NCBI RefSeq assembly: GCF_900659635.1
Contig: NZ_CAACVB010000075.1
Coordinates: forward strand, 1 to 32,556
DNA length: 32,556 nt
From: Actinomadura roseirufa
GTDB lineage: Bacteria; Actinomycetota; Actinomycetes; Streptosporangiales; Streptosporangiaceae
Direction of reading: 5' to 3'
The notes under the pieces were generated by a model. It was not told the origin of the DNA and did not search any database. It saw only the letters and a program-made list of their open reading frames with translations. This document shows positions 16,346-25,123 of this stretch, piece by piece. Every line of letters starts with the position of its first letter. Position 1 is the first letter of the stretch. The translations under genes were made by a program, and so were the position numbers.

Positions 16346-17128
16346 ATGGACGGTAGCGGAGTCAAGGGCGCGGTCGCCCTCGTGACCGGGGCGGGGCAGG
16401 GCATCGGCGCCGCCGTGGCCCGTGCCCTGTCCGAGGGGGGCGCGGCGGTCGCGGTGCTGGACCGCGATGGGCCGAGGGCCGAGGCCGTGGCCGGGTCCCT
16501 CCCGGGGCCGGGGGCTGCGGCATGCGTCGCCGACGTCGGCGACGCGGGCGCCGTGGAGCGGGCCGTGGAGCGCGCGGAACGGGACCTCGGTCCCGTCGGC
16601 ATCCTGGTCAACGTCGCGGGGATCCTGCGCCCGGGCGCCGCCGTGGAGCTGACCGAGGACGACTGGGCCGCGACCCTGGCCGTGAACGCCACCGGCGTGT
16701 TCCTCAGCTCCCGCGCCGTCGCGCGCCGGATGGTGCCGCGCCGGGCGGGCACGATCGTCACCGTCGGGTCCAACGCCGCCCGCGTGCCGCGCGCGCACCT
16801 CGCCGCCTACGCCGCGGCGAAGGCCGCCGCCGCGCAGTTCACGCGATGCCTCGGCCTGGAGCTGGCGCAGTACGGCATCCGCTGCAACGTGGTGTCGCCC
16901 GGCTCGACCGACACCGCGATGCAGCGCGCCCTCTGGCCCGATCCGGGCGCCGGGCTGCGCAGCGCCATCGAGGGCGACCCGGGGGCCTACCGCGCGGGCA
17001 TCCCGCTGCGCCGGATCGCCGATCCCGAGGACGTCGCCGACGCCGTGTGCTTCCTGGTCTCCGACCGGGCCAGGCACATCACCCTGCACGACCTTTACGT
17101 CGACGGCGGGGCCTCCCTGTGTGGGTGA
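16346..17128 (+). CDS. dhbA: 2,3-dihydro-2,3-dihydroxybenzoate dehydrogenase
   Basis: The product is 260 residues, a short-chain dehydrogenase. The NAD-binding loop TGAGQGIG is near residue 14, NVAGI marks the strand after it, the catalytic Ser is in VTVGSNAA, and the Tyr-Lys pair is in YAAAK. SDRs are broad, so the specific call rests on context: isochorismate synthase, DHB-AMP ligase and isochorismatase follow on the same strand. In that pathway it oxidises 2,3-dihydro-2,3-DHB to 2,3-DHB. The ATG at 16346 is chosen because the fold starts shortly after it; an in-frame upstream start at 16271 would add 25 unlikely residues. It heads the DHB gene run. Confidence 0.88.
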   Translation: MDGSGVKGAVALVTGAGQGIGAAVARALSEGGAAVAVLDRDGPRAEAVAGSLPGPGAAACVADVGDAGAVERAVERAERDLGPVGILVNVAGILRPGAAVELTEDDWAATLAVNATGVFLSSRAVARRMVPRRAGTIVTVGSNAARVPRAHLAAYAAAKAAAAQFTRCLGLELAQYGIRCNVVSPGSTDTAMQRALWPDPGAGLRSAIEGDPGAYRAGIPLRRIADPEDVADAVCFLVSDRARHITLHDLYVDGGASLCG

Positions 17129-17174
17129 TGCCGCATGGTCCGCCCGTTCTCCTGGCCCCGGCGAAAGGTGACCC

Positions 17175-18458
17175 ATGGCCCCCGCCCGCGATGCCGAGTC
17201 CGATCCCGCTCGGCTGCTCGCCCAGTACCGGGCGGGTACGTCGTTCTACTTCTCCTCTCCGCCCCGCGTCCTGCTGACCCTGGGCAGGCGGGCCGACATC
17301 GCGGCGATGGGCGTGCCCGCGGCACTGCCCGCCGCCGTCGCCGGCGCACTCGACGCCGCCCCTCCCGGCTCGGTCGTCGTGGGCGCCCTGCCGTTCCGCT
17401 GGGACCTCCCGCCGCGCCTGCACGTGCCCGCCAAGGCGCAGTGGGCGGTGCCGCTGCGGCCTCCGCGGCGGGTGGCCGCCGCCCTCGCGTCCGAGGCGGT
17501 GGTCCGGGCGGTCCCGGAACCGGAGGAGTACGAGCGCGCCGTCCGGGAGGCGCTGACCCGGCTGGCGAGACGCGACGGTCTCGGGAAGGTGGTGCTGGCG
17601 CGCGTCCTCGAGGTCACCCTGGCGCGGCGGGTCGACAGCACGCGGTTACTGCGCAACCTCGCGGCGCGCGACTCGCATGGGCACGTGTTCGCGGCGCCGC
17701 TCGACGGCCGCACGCTCATGGGCGCCAGCCCCGAGCTGCTGGTGTCGCGCCGCGGGCGGCGGGTCACGTCGCGTCCGCTGGCCGGCTCGGCCGCCCGGAG
17801 CGCCGACCCCTTCGAGGACCGGCGCCGCGCCGCCCGGCTGCTGGAGTCCGCGAAGGACCTCGCCGAGCACGCCTTCGTCGTCAGGGCCGTCCGGGACGCG
17901 CTGCGCCCGTACTGCGACCGCCTGACCGTACCGGCGCGGCCGTCGCTGGTGGGCACGGCCACGATGTGGCATCTGGGCACGCACGTGACCGGGCGTCTGT
18001 GCGACCCGCCTGCCTCGGCGCTGGCCCTCGCCGTCGCGCTGCACCCGACCCCCGCCGTCTGCGGCACCCCCGCCGCGGCGGCCCGTGACGTCATCGCCGA
18101 GCTGGAGCCGTTCGAGCGCGGCTACTACGGCGGCGCCGTCGGCTGGTGCGACGCCGAGGGCGACGGGGACTGGGCGGTCGCCATCCGCTGCGCCGAGGTC
18201 GGCGACCGCTCGCTGCGGCTGTTCGCGGGGGCCGGGATCGTGCCCGGCTCCGACCCCGCGGCCGAGCTCGCCGAGACGGCCGCCAAATTCCAGACGATGC
18301 TGCGCGCCCTCGGCTTGGACGACCTGGATGGGAGAGGCGATGCTACCGGGAGCGACCCCCTGGCCGGACGATCTCGCCGAGCGGTACAGGAGGGCGGGCC
18401 ACTGGCGCGGCGAGACCCTCGGGGACCTGCTCTGCCGGGCCGCCGCGGCACATGGTGA
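17175..18458 (+). CDS. dhbC: Isochorismate synthase
   Basis: The product is 427 residues. It converts chorismate to isochorismate, committing it to DHB. Chorismate-enzyme family features are present: LGKVVLARVLEV with the catalytic Lys, MGASPELLVSR with an essential Glu, ALHPTPAVCGTP, and FERGYYGGAVGWCDAEGDG. The core ends at GAGIVPGSDPAAELAETAAKF...MLRALG. Homologues normally stop soon after that point. Here the frame runs on for about 45 Arg/Gly-rich residues and overlaps dhbE by 119 nt. The tail may be real or may result from loss of the native stop. The SD AAAGGTG precedes the ATG. Confidence 0.92.
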   Translation: MAPARDAESDPARLLAQYRAGTSFYFSSPPRVLLTLGRRADIAAMGVPAALPAAVAGALDAAPPGSVVVGALPFRWDLPPRLHVPAKAQWAVPLRPPRRVAAALASEAVVRAVPEPEEYERAVREALTRLARRDGLGKVVLARVLEVTLARRVDSTRLLRNLAARDSHGHVFAAPLDGRTLMGASPELLVSRRGRRVTSRPLAGSAARSADPFEDRRRAARLLESAKDLAEHAFVVRAVRDALRPYCDRLTVPARPSLVGTATMWHLGTHVTGRLCDPPASALALAVALHPTPAVCGTPAAAARDVIAELEPFERGYYGGAVGWCDAEGDGDWAVAIRCAEVGDRSLRLFAGAGIVPGSDPAAELAETAAKFQTMLRALGLDDLDGRGDATGSDPLAGRSRRAVQEGGPLARRDPRGPALPGRRGTW

Positions 18459-20013
18459 CCGGGAGGCCGTCGTCGGCGGCGGCCACCGGTGGACCTACGC
18501 CGGGCTGCACCGGCGGGCGAGCGCATGCGCCGCCGGGCTGCTCCGGCTCGGCGTCCGCCCGCGCGACCGCGTCCTGGTCCAGCTCCCCAACGTCCCGGAG
18601 TTCCTCGAGGTCTGTTTCGGCCTGTTCCGCATCGGGGCGATCCCGGTGCTCGCGCTGCCCTCCCACCGGGAGGCCGAGATCGGGTACCTGCTGGCGCACA
18701 CCGAGGCGGCCTGCTACGTCGTCCCCGACCTGCACGCCGGGTTCGACTACCGGGCGCTCGCCCGCCGCAGCCGCGTCGCCCGCGTCGTCGTCGTCGGCGA
18801 GGCCCAGGAGTTCACCTCGCTGTCCGACCTGCGCACCGGCTCCCCCACTCCGGACGAACCGCCCCGTCCCGACCCCTCCGACGTGGCCCTGATGCAGATG
18901 TCCGGCGGGACCACCGGCACGCCCAAGCTCATCCCGAGGACCCACGACGACTACGGCTACAACTTCCGGGCCAGCGCCGAGCTCTGCCGGCTGACGCCCG
19001 CCGACACGTACCTGTGCGCGCTGCCGATCGCGCACAACTTCCCGCTCAGCTCCCCCGGCGTGCTCGGCGCGCTGTCCGCCGGGGCCAGGACGGTGCTGGC
19101 GCCCTCGCCCGGTCCCGAGGTCGCCTTCCCGCTCATCGAGGCCGAGCGGGTGACGATCACCGCCCTGGTCCCGCCGCTCGCGCTGGCCTGGCTGGAGGCG
19201 GCCGAGCGCGCCGCCGCCGGTACGGGCGCGCCGCGGGCGCTGTCCAGCCTGCGCGTGCTCCAGGTCGGCGGCGCCACCTTCCCCGCCGTGGCCGCCGCCC
19301 GGGTCCGCCCGGTCCTCGGCTGCGACCTCCAGCAGGTGTTCGGCATGGCGGAGGGCCTGCTGTGCTACACCCGGCTCGACGACCCCGAGCCGGTCAGGCT
19401 GCGCACCCAGGGCCGGCCCCTGTCGCCCGACGACGAGATCCGCATCGTCGACGACGCCGACCGCGACGCCGGCCCGGGCGAGGCCGGTCACCTGCTCACC
19501 CGCGGCCCCTACACCGTGCGCGGCTACTACAGGGCCGATGACCACAACGCCACGGCGTTCACCCCTGACGGCTTCTACCGCACGGGCGACATCGTCCGCG
19601 CCACCCCCGAGGGCGACCTCGTCGTCGAGGGCCGCGCCAAGGACCAGATCAACCGGGGCGGCGAGAAGATCGCGCCCGACGAGGTCGAGCACCACCTGCT
19701 GGCCCATCCCGCCGTGCGCGACGCCGCCGTCGTCGCCGTCCCCGACCGGCTGCTGGGCGAGCGGACGTGCGCGCTGCTGGTCCCGCGCGACCCGGACCGC
19801 CCCCTCGCCCCCGCCGCGCTGAGGACGTGGCTGCGCGAGCGCGGCATCGCCGCCTACAAGATCCCCGACATGGTCGTCACCGTCGAGCGCTTCCCGCACA
19901 CGGGCGTCGGCAAGATCAGCAGACGCGAGCTGCGCGCCGCCCTGACCGGCCTCGTCCCGTCCCCTCGCGTCCCGCCCCGGCAGGCGCCGCCCCACCGCGA
20001 ACCGCACCGTTAG
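18340..20013 (+). CDS. dhbE: 2,3-dihydroxybenzoate-AMP ligase (stand-alone aryl adenylation enzyme)
   Basis: The product is 557 residues. It activates 2,3-DHB with ATP and loads it on a carrier protein thiol. Adenylation motifs are present: SGGTTGTPK from residue 188, YRTGDIV, and the C-terminal catalytic Lys in GVGKISRREL. The aryl-acid pocket segments are LPIAHNFPLSSPG and QVFGMAEGLLCYTRLDDP, very close to the DhbE/EntE type. The Ser in LSSPG is typical of DHB-specific enzymes; salicylate-specific ones tend to have Cys there. The start at 18340 has GGAGAGG 5 nt upstream; it lies inside the 3' end of dhbC. An ATG four codons earlier is possible. It ends 7 nt before dhbB. Confidence 0.93.
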   Translation: MLPGATPWPDDLAERYRRAGHWRGETLGDLLCRAAAAHGDREAVVGGGHRWTYAGLHRRASACAAGLLRLGVRPRDRVLVQLPNVPEFLEVCFGLFRIGAIPVLALPSHREAEIGYLLAHTEAACYVVPDLHAGFDYRALARRSRVARVVVVGEAQEFTSLSDLRTGSPTPDEPPRPDPSDVALMQMSGGTTGTPKLIPRTHDDYGYNFRASAELCRLTPADTYLCALPIAHNFPLSSPGVLGALSAGARTVLAPSPGPEVAFPLIEAERVTITALVPPLALAWLEAAERAAAGTGAPRALSSLRVLQVGGATFPAVAAARVRPVLGCDLQQVFGMAEGLLCYTRLDDPEPVRLRTQGRPLSPDDEIRIVDDADRDAGPGEAGHLLTRGPYTVRGYYRADDHNATAFTPDGFYRTGDIVRATPEGDLVVEGRAKDQINRGGEKIAPDEVEHHLLAHPAVRDAAVVAVPDRLLGERTCALLVPRDPDRPLAPAALRTWLRERGIAAYKIPDMVVTVERFPHTGVGKISRRELRAALTGLVPSPRVPPRQAPPHREPHR

Positions 20014-20020
20014 GAGTCAC

Positions 20021-20668
20021 ATGGCCATTCCCGCCATCGCCCCGTACCCGTTGCCGGCCGAACGGGACCTGCCCGCCCCCCGCGCCGGATGGTCACTGGA
20101 CCCCGCCCGCGCCGTCCTGCTGATCCACGACATGCAGAACTACTTCCTGGACCCCTTCGCCGGCGCGCCGCTGCCCACGATCCTGGCCAACATCGGCCGC
20201 GTCCGCGCCGCCGCGGCCCGCGCCGGGGTCCCCGTGGTGTTCACGGCGCAGCCCGGCGGGCAGACGCCGCGGCAGCGCGGCCTGCTGCGGGACCTGTGGG
20301 GCGACGGCATCGGCACGGCGCCCCGGTCCTCGCGGATCGTGGACGCCCTCGCACCGGGCGACGACGACACCCTCCTCATCAAGTGGCGCTACAGCGCCTT
20401 CGCCCGCACCGAGCTGGCGGCCCTGCTCGCCGCCACCGGACGCGACCAGCTCATCGTGACCGGCGTGTACGCCCACATCGGCTGCCAGATCACCGCCGTG
20501 GAGGCGTTCATGCGCGACGTCCAGCCCTTCTTCGTCGCCGACGCCGTCGCCGACTTCTCGGCGGGCCACCACCGCGCGGCCCTGGCCTACGTCGCGGAGT
20601 GCTGCGCGGTCCCCATCGTCACGGGCCGGTCGATCGAGGCCCTCACCCCCTCCGCCCAGCCCGCCTGA
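20021..20668 (+). CDS. dhbB: Isochorismatase, lacking the usual fused aryl carrier domain
   Basis: The product is 215 residues. It hydrolyses isochorismate to 2,3-dihydro-2,3-DHB and pyruvate. Family residues are present: the catalytic Asp in LIHDMQNYF, the Lys in LLIKWRYSAF, and GVYAHIGCQITAVEAFMRD, which matches the EntB/DhbB isochorismatase domain closely. EntB and DhbB usually carry a C-terminal aryl carrier domain of about 80 residues; here the protein stops after the hydrolase domain and the carrier is the next gene. The SD TAGGAG overlaps the dhbE stop, so the genes are coupled. Confidence 0.92.
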   Translation: MAIPAIAPYPLPAERDLPAPRAGWSLDPARAVLLIHDMQNYFLDPFAGAPLPTILANIGRVRAAAARAGVPVVFTAQPGGQTPRQRGLLRDLWGDGIGTAPRSSRIVDALAPGDDDTLLIKWRYSAFARTELAALLAATGRDQLIVTGVYAHIGCQITAVEAFMRDVQPFFVADAVADFSAGHHRAALAYVAECCAVPIVTGRSIEALTPSAQPA

Positions 20669-20696
20669 GCCCGTCCCGCAGGAAGGAACCGCATCC

Positions 20697-20978
20697 ATGG
20701 GCCACCTCCCCCACGACCCGGGCGCGCCACGCGGGGAAGCCGCGACGAGCCGGGCACGTCCGTCCCCGCTGGCGCTGGTCGCCGAGAGCACCGGCACGCC
20801 CCCGGAGGACCTGCGCGCCGAGGACACCTTCGAGGACCTCGGGCTGGACTCGCTGCTGATGGTCAGGCTGCGGCTGCGCCTGGAAGAGGAGTTCGGCCTG
20901 TGGCTCGACGAGGTCGACCTCAACCTGACGACGACCCTGGCCGAACTCGAACACCTGCTCCAGACCCACGGCTCCTGA
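20697..20978 (+). CDS. Free-standing aryl carrier protein
   Basis: The product is 93 residues. After a flexible N-terminus of about 22 residues it is a four-helix carrier protein. The phosphopantetheine attachment motif is GLDSLLM with Ser52. AEDTFEDLGLDSLLMVRLRL is the usual helix I/II junction, and the acidic EEEFG and LDEVD follow. It presumably receives DHB from dhbE. It replaces the carrier domain normally fused to isochorismatase. The SD AGGAAGGA lies about 9 nt before the ATG. A phosphopantetheinyl transferase must come from elsewhere. The acyltransferase-like gene begins 36 nt downstream, making it the obvious partner. Confidence 0.9.
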   Translation: MGHLPHDPGAPRGEAATSRARPSPLALVAESTGTPPEDLRAEDTFEDLGLDSLLMVRLRLRLEEEFGLWLDEVDLNLTTTLAELEHLLQTHGS

Positions 20979-21013
20979 CGGAGATCGCGAGGCCAAGCGT
21001 GAAGGGAAGTCCG

Positions 21014-22288
21014 ATGCCTTTTCTGCGTGCGGGACAGGATCCCGAGACGGTACCGCTCGGGCCGGTCGTCCGCTTCGCTCGCCGCACGGGTATGTGGAGT
21101 GATTCGCCCATCTATCCCTGCGAGATCCTGGAGATCGAGGGGCCCGCTCCTCCGCTGGCCACGCTCCAGGCGCACGTCGCCGAGCGACTCGACCGCGTCC
21201 CGGCGCTGAGCTACGAGCTCGACGACCAGCGCAAGTGCTGGGCGCCGGTCCCCGGTTTCGACGTCCGGCCGCACATCGGCGAGCAGCGTCTCGCCCCCGG
21301 CGCCGACGCGCTGGCGGCCGCCCTGGATCTTCCGCGGTTGCCGACCGACCGTCCGCTGTGGGACCTGACCATGCTGCACGGCCACGACCCCGGCACGTAC
21401 GCGCTGTGCTACCGCGCCCACATGATGTTCCAGGACGGCCCGTCCGTGATCAGCACGCTGGAGGCCCTGTTCGGCCGCCGCCGGCTGGCCCACCCCGCCA
21501 CCGTGTCCCCCCGCCCCGCCGCCGAACCGGTACGGCCCGTCCTCACGGCCCGCGCGTGGGCGGATCTCTGGGGGTGCCTCCGGCGCGCCACTCCCTGGTC
21601 GCGTGGCCTGCCTTCGCCCACCGGGCGCTGCGCCGTTCACAGCACCACCCTGGACGTGCCGCAACTGCTGGCCGTCGCGAAGGCGCACAGGGCCACCCTC
21701 CATCAGGTGGGCCTGGCCTCGTTCACGGGGGCGTTCCGAGCCTGGGCCCCGCTGGGCTGGCACAAGCCGACCGCCGGAGGCGGGCTCACCCTCGGGATGA
21801 CGATGAGCCTGTGGTCCCCCGGGCGCAGCACGGGCCTGGGCAGTCAGGTCGGAGTCCTGCCGGTCACCCTGGCCTGCGGGCGGTCCTCACCGCTGGAGCA
21901 TCTGCGGGAGGCCATGGACCAGACGAGCGAGGAGCGGATCCGGATCCACCGCGCGCGAGCGCGGATACTCCTGCGGTGCGCGCCCATGGCGCTGGCCGTG
22001 CTGCTGGAGCGCTTCACCCACCAGAGATCCGCCGCCGCATGCGTCACGACCTTCCGCATCGCTCCGGGGCTGAGCTTCGGCGGAGCACGGGTGCGCGCCG
22101 TGGTGGTGGTCCCTCCGCGGTTCTCCACCTTCCAGCGCCTCATGATCTCCACGACCCAGTACGAGAGGACGGTGACCGCCGTCCTGGTCGCCGACACCTC
22201 GCTCACCGCCTCACCCCGCACCGGCCTGCCCCGGCTGGAGACCCTGTGGCATGAGGCGCTGACCACGCTCCACGCCCTGCACACCTGA
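21014..22288 (+). CDS. WS/DGAT-family (condensation-fold) acyltransferase-like protein with altered active site
   Basis: The product is 424 residues. The layout follows wax ester synthase/diacylglycerol acyltransferases across the whole length: LEIEGPAPPLATLQAHVAER at the start, LPTDRPLWDLTMLHG before the active site, ATLHQVGLASFTGAFRAW, GLGSQVGVLPVTL, and FGGARVRAVVVVPP near the end. The active-site motif HHxxxDG reads H136-M-M-F-Q-D141-G142, so the second, normally catalytic His is Met. Family members move acyl groups from a thioester to an alcohol; here the likely donor is DHB on the carrier protein encoded just upstream (inference). It may use an unusual mechanism or be non-catalytic. AAGGGAAG precedes the ATG; an in-frame GTG lies five codons upstream. 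Confidence 0.8.
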   Translation: MPFLRAGQDPETVPLGPVVRFARRTGMWSDSPIYPCEILEIEGPAPPLATLQAHVAERLDRVPALSYELDDQRKCWAPVPGFDVRPHIGEQRLAPGADALAAALDLPRLPTDRPLWDLTMLHGHDPGTYALCYRAHMMFQDGPSVISTLEALFGRRRLAHPATVSPRPAAEPVRPVLTARAWADLWGCLRRATPWSRGLPSPTGRCAVHSTTLDVPQLLAVAKAHRATLHQVGLASFTGAFRAWAPLGWHKPTAGGGLTLGMTMSLWSPGRSTGLGSQVGVLPVTLACGRSSPLEHLREAMDQTSEERIRIHRARARILLRCAPMALAVLLERFTHQRSAAACVTTFRIAPGLSFGGARVRAVVVVPPRFSTFQRLMISTTQYERTVTAVLVADTSLTASPRTGLPRLETLWHEALTTLHALHT

Positions 22289-22304
22289 CCGCGAGGGCCG
22301 GACC

Positions 22305-23870
22305 ATGACTCTGCTCGACCAGCCGGACGACGAGCGCGCCGGCGTGTCCCCGGCCGTCCCGGCCCAGGCCCGCCGGTGGGCGGCGACCGCCGCGATGTGC
22401 CTGGGCCTCTTCCTCATCAGCGTCGACGGGACCGTGTCCAGCATCGCCATTCCGGATCTGCAACGCGACCTGCGGCTGTCGATCGCCGAGGTGCAGTGGG
22501 TCGTCGACGCCTTCGCGGTGGTGATGGCGGGCACGGTGCTGGCGGCGGGGACCCTGGGCGACAGGATCGGACGCCGCCGCACGTTCAACGCCGGCCTGCT
22601 GGTGTGCGCGGCCTCCGCGGTCGCCGGGGGCCTCGCCGCCACGCCCGCCGAGGTGATCCTCGCCAGGGCGGCCATGGGCGCGGGCGCCGCCCTGGTGATG
22701 CCGGCGACACTGTCGATCATCATCGCCCTGTTCCCGGAGCCGTTGCCGCGGCGCCGGGCGATCACGCTCTGGGCGGCGGTCGCGGCGGTCGGCGCCCTGC
22801 TCGGACCGGTCCTGGGCGGCTGGCTGGTCGACCGCTACTCGTGGCGTTCGAGCTTCTGGATCAACCTGCCGCTCGCCGCCGTGGCCGCCGCGCTGGCGGC
22901 GTGGCCGGTCCCGGAGTCGCGCAGGTCCGGCGCCGCCCCTCTCGACCGGGCCGGCGCGGTCCTGTCGACCGCGGGCCTGACCACGCTGGTCTGGGCGATC
23001 GTCGAGGGTCCCGGCCGGGGCTGGACCGATCCGCCGGTCCTGGCGGCCTTCGCGGGCTCGGCCCTGCTGCTGGCCGCGTTCACGGCGTGGCAGGCCCACG
23101 GCCGGGCACCGATGCTGCCGCTGCCGCTGCTGCGGGAGCCGCGCGTCGCGCTGGGACTCGCGGCGATGACGCTGATCTCCCTCGCCGCCATGGGGTCCTT
23201 CCTCCTCATCACCCTGCACCTGCAGAACGTCCTCGGCTACTCCCCCGCCGCGGCGGGCGTCCGCCTGCTCCCGGCCATGGCGGGGCTCCTGGCCGGCGCG
23301 GCGGTCGCCCTGCCCCTGATGGGCAGGATGGACCACGGCGTCATCCTGGTCGGGATCGCGGTCACCGCCACCGCGCTCGCGTGGCTGACGACCCTCACCC
23401 CTCGGACCGGATACGGCTCACTGGCCGTCGCCCAGGTGGTGCTGGGAGCGGGCGGCGGCATGGTGCTCACCACGAGCACCGACATGGTCATGGCGGCGTT
23501 CCCGGGACACCGCGCCGGACTGGGGTCGGCGCTCAACGACGTCACCCGCCAGGTCGGGCTGGCCCTGGGCGTCGCCGTGCAGGGCTCGATCCTGGCGTCG
23601 GCCTCCGCGCGGCGGCTCGGCGAACTCCTCGGCGACGTCCCCGGCGGCGTCGACGCGACCGCCGTCCTCGCCGCCCCGCGAGCCGGGCCCGGCTCGCCCT
23701 CGCCCGAGACCGTCGCCGCGGCACGGGACGCCTTCGTCACCGGCATGACCAGCTCCGCCCTGGCCGGCGCCCTCACCCTCACCGCGGTGGTCGTCCTCGC
23801 GCTCTGCCATGCCCTCCGCCGCCGTCTCGCGGGGGCCCGCCGCAGGCCGGGGCGCGCGTCGAACCGGTGA
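22305..23870 (+). CDS. MFS drug exporter, DHA2 (14-TM) family
   Basis: The product is 521 residues with many hydrophobic segments, typical of 14-helix drug:proton antiporters of the EmrB/QacA type. Motif A reads GTLGDRIGRRR, the antiporter motif C reads ALLGPVLGGWL, and TM1 carries the family's ISVDGTVSSIAIPDL (usual form LDxTIVNVALP). It follows the acyltransferase-like gene by 16 nt with a GAGGG site before the ATG, so it is probably co-transcribed with the DHB genes. It is probably the export route of the cluster product. It is convergent with the prenyl synthase gene, with a hairpin between them. Confidence 0.9.
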   Translation: MTLLDQPDDERAGVSPAVPAQARRWAATAAMCLGLFLISVDGTVSSIAIPDLQRDLRLSIAEVQWVVDAFAVVMAGTVLAAGTLGDRIGRRRTFNAGLLVCAASAVAGGLAATPAEVILARAAMGAGAALVMPATLSIIIALFPEPLPRRRAITLWAAVAAVGALLGPVLGGWLVDRYSWRSSFWINLPLAAVAAALAAWPVPESRRSGAAPLDRAGAVLSTAGLTTLVWAIVEGPGRGWTDPPVLAAFAGSALLLAAFTAWQAHGRAPMLPLPLLREPRVALGLAAMTLISLAAMGSFLLITLHLQNVLGYSPAAAGVRLLPAMAGLLAGAAVALPLMGRMDHGVILVGIAVTATALAWLTTLTPRTGYGSLAVAQVVLGAGGGMVLTTSTDMVMAAFPGHRAGLGSALNDVTRQVGLALGVAVQGSILASASARRLGELLGDVPGGVDATAVLAAPRAGPGSPSPETVAAARDAFVTGMTSSALAGALTLTAVVVLALCHALRRRLAGARRRPGRASNR

Positions 23871-23888
23871 CCGCGCCGTCCCGACGTG

Positions 23889-23926
23889 CCGCTGGGGGCC
23901 GGTCGCTCGAACCCGGCCTCCAGCGG
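23889..23926. terminator. Bidirectional terminator hairpin between exporter and prenyl synthase
   Basis: A 14-bp stem (CCGCTGGGGGCCGG against CCGGCCTCCAGCGG, one G-U pair) has a 10-nt loop. It lies between the convergent genes ending at 23870 and 23931. No T-tract is present. Confidence 0.65.
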
Positions 23927-23930
23927 GACC

Positions 23931-24983
23931 TCAGCGGGCCAGGGCCGCCAGTTCGTCCCGTGCGGGTGTTCCGGGCAGGGACGCCAGCGCCTGGTGCGCC
24001 CGCGTCCGATGCTCCTCGGCCATGCGCTGCGCGTGCCGCAGGGCGCCGGTCTCCCGCAGCACCGTGTGCACCTGTGCGACCGCGCCCTCACCGAGGGCGC
24101 GGTTCAGCCGGTCGCGCTGCTCGTCGTCGGCCCGGCTCCAGGCCAGCAACAGCGGCAGGGCGGGGCGCCGGTTGCGCAGGTCGCTGTCGGCGGGCTTGCC
24201 CATCCGCGCGGCCGGGACGTCCTCGCCCGCCCCTCCCGCGGCGCCGTCCCGGGGCAGATAGGGCAGCAGGTCATCACGGATCTGGAAGGCCAGGCCGACA
24301 TGCTCGCCGAACTCGGCCAGCGACTCCACCGCGGCGGGACCGGCGCCGCCCAGCAGCGCGCCGACGGCGCACGCCGCCCGGGTGAGCACCGCGGTCTTGG
24401 CGCGCGCCATCGCCAGGTACGCCTCCACCGGGCTGTCCAGCCCACCGGACAGATCCAGCTCCGCCATGGCGCCGTGGCACACCGCCGTGCCCGCCCTGGC
24501 CTGCTCCCGCATCGCCGCGACCACCACTTCGGCCGGCACACCGCGCTCGGCCGCCTGGTCCAGCGCGGTGAACCATTCGAAGAACAGCGCGTTCCCGGCG
24601 ATGATCGCCCGCTCGATCCCGTAGGCGGCGTGGACCGCCGGCCGCGACCGCCGCGTCCCGTCGCGGTCGATGATGTCGTCGTGCAGGAGGCTGCCGGTGT
24701 GGACGGCCTCGAACCCCACCGCCGCGGGCAGCGCGCGCCCGGCCTCGCCGCCGACGGCCAGCGCCGACAGCACGACCAGCGAGGGCCGCAGAAGCTTGCC
24801 GGAGGGGATCAGGGCGTACCGGTGGATCTTCGCCAGGCCGGCGCCGTCCTCGGGCCACCGGGCGGCGAACTCCCGCCGCAGGTTCTCCAGCACCCATTCG
24901 CCGAGCGACGGCGTCGGGACGCGGTCGCGGGGCACGGCACTGTCTCTCGTAGGTGAGCCGGTCATCCGGGCGGCCTCTCTCAT
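23931..24983 (-). CDS. Polyprenyl diphosphate synthase (GGPP synthase-like)
   Basis: The product is 350 residues. It condenses IPP with allylic diphosphates. The first Asp-rich motif is DDIID at 102-106 in SLLHDDIIDRDGTRR. The second is DDLLPYLP from 237, followed after an insertion by GKPADSDLRNRRPALP. The missing last Asp in the second motif is normal for the actinomycete GGPP-synthase subgroup (DDLLGIWG type). The residue five positions before the first motif is Gly, a small residue that leaves the chain-length pocket open; this points to C20 or longer, not C15 (inference). The SD GAGGA precedes the ATG at 24983; another start at 24965 is possible. It is divergent from the class II cyclase and probably supplies its substrate. 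Confidence 0.9.
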   Translation of the reverse strand: MREAARMTGSPTRDSAVPRDRVPTPSLGEWVLENLRREFAARWPEDGAGLAKIHRYALIPSGKLLRPSLVVLSALAVGGEAGRALPAAVGFEAVHTGSLLHDDIIDRDGTRRSRPAVHAAYGIERAIIAGNALFFEWFTALDQAAERGVPAEVVVAAMREQARAGTAVCHGAMAELDLSGGLDSPVEAYLAMARAKTAVLTRAACAVGALLGGAGPAAVESLAEFGEHVGLAFQIRDDLLPYLPRDGAAGGAGEDVPAARMGKPADSDLRNRRPALPLLLAWSRADDEQRDRLNRALGEGAVAQVHTVLRETGALRHAQRMAEEHRTRAHQALASLPGTPARDELAALAR

Positions 24984-25123
24984 CCGAAGTCCTCAGCGTC
25001 GCTGCGCTGGCCCCGACAGAACTCTCCTCGTAACCCTCCGGCGTCGGCGGCTCCGCTGTCCATGACCCGTCCGGGCAGCACGGACTGGCGCCCGATGACG
25101 ATTACCTGTCGCGATCGTTCGAT

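Noticed and set aside
18340..20013. Salicylate-AMP ligase instead of DHB-AMP ligase
   Set aside because: The pocket segment has Ser (LSSPG) rather than the Cys common in salicylate enzymes, and the neighbouring isochorismatase and dehydrogenase make DHB, not salicylate.
16346..23870. Catechol siderophore NRPS cluster
   Set aside because: The DHB genes are all present but no NRPS, esterase, reductase or uptake genes are in the window.
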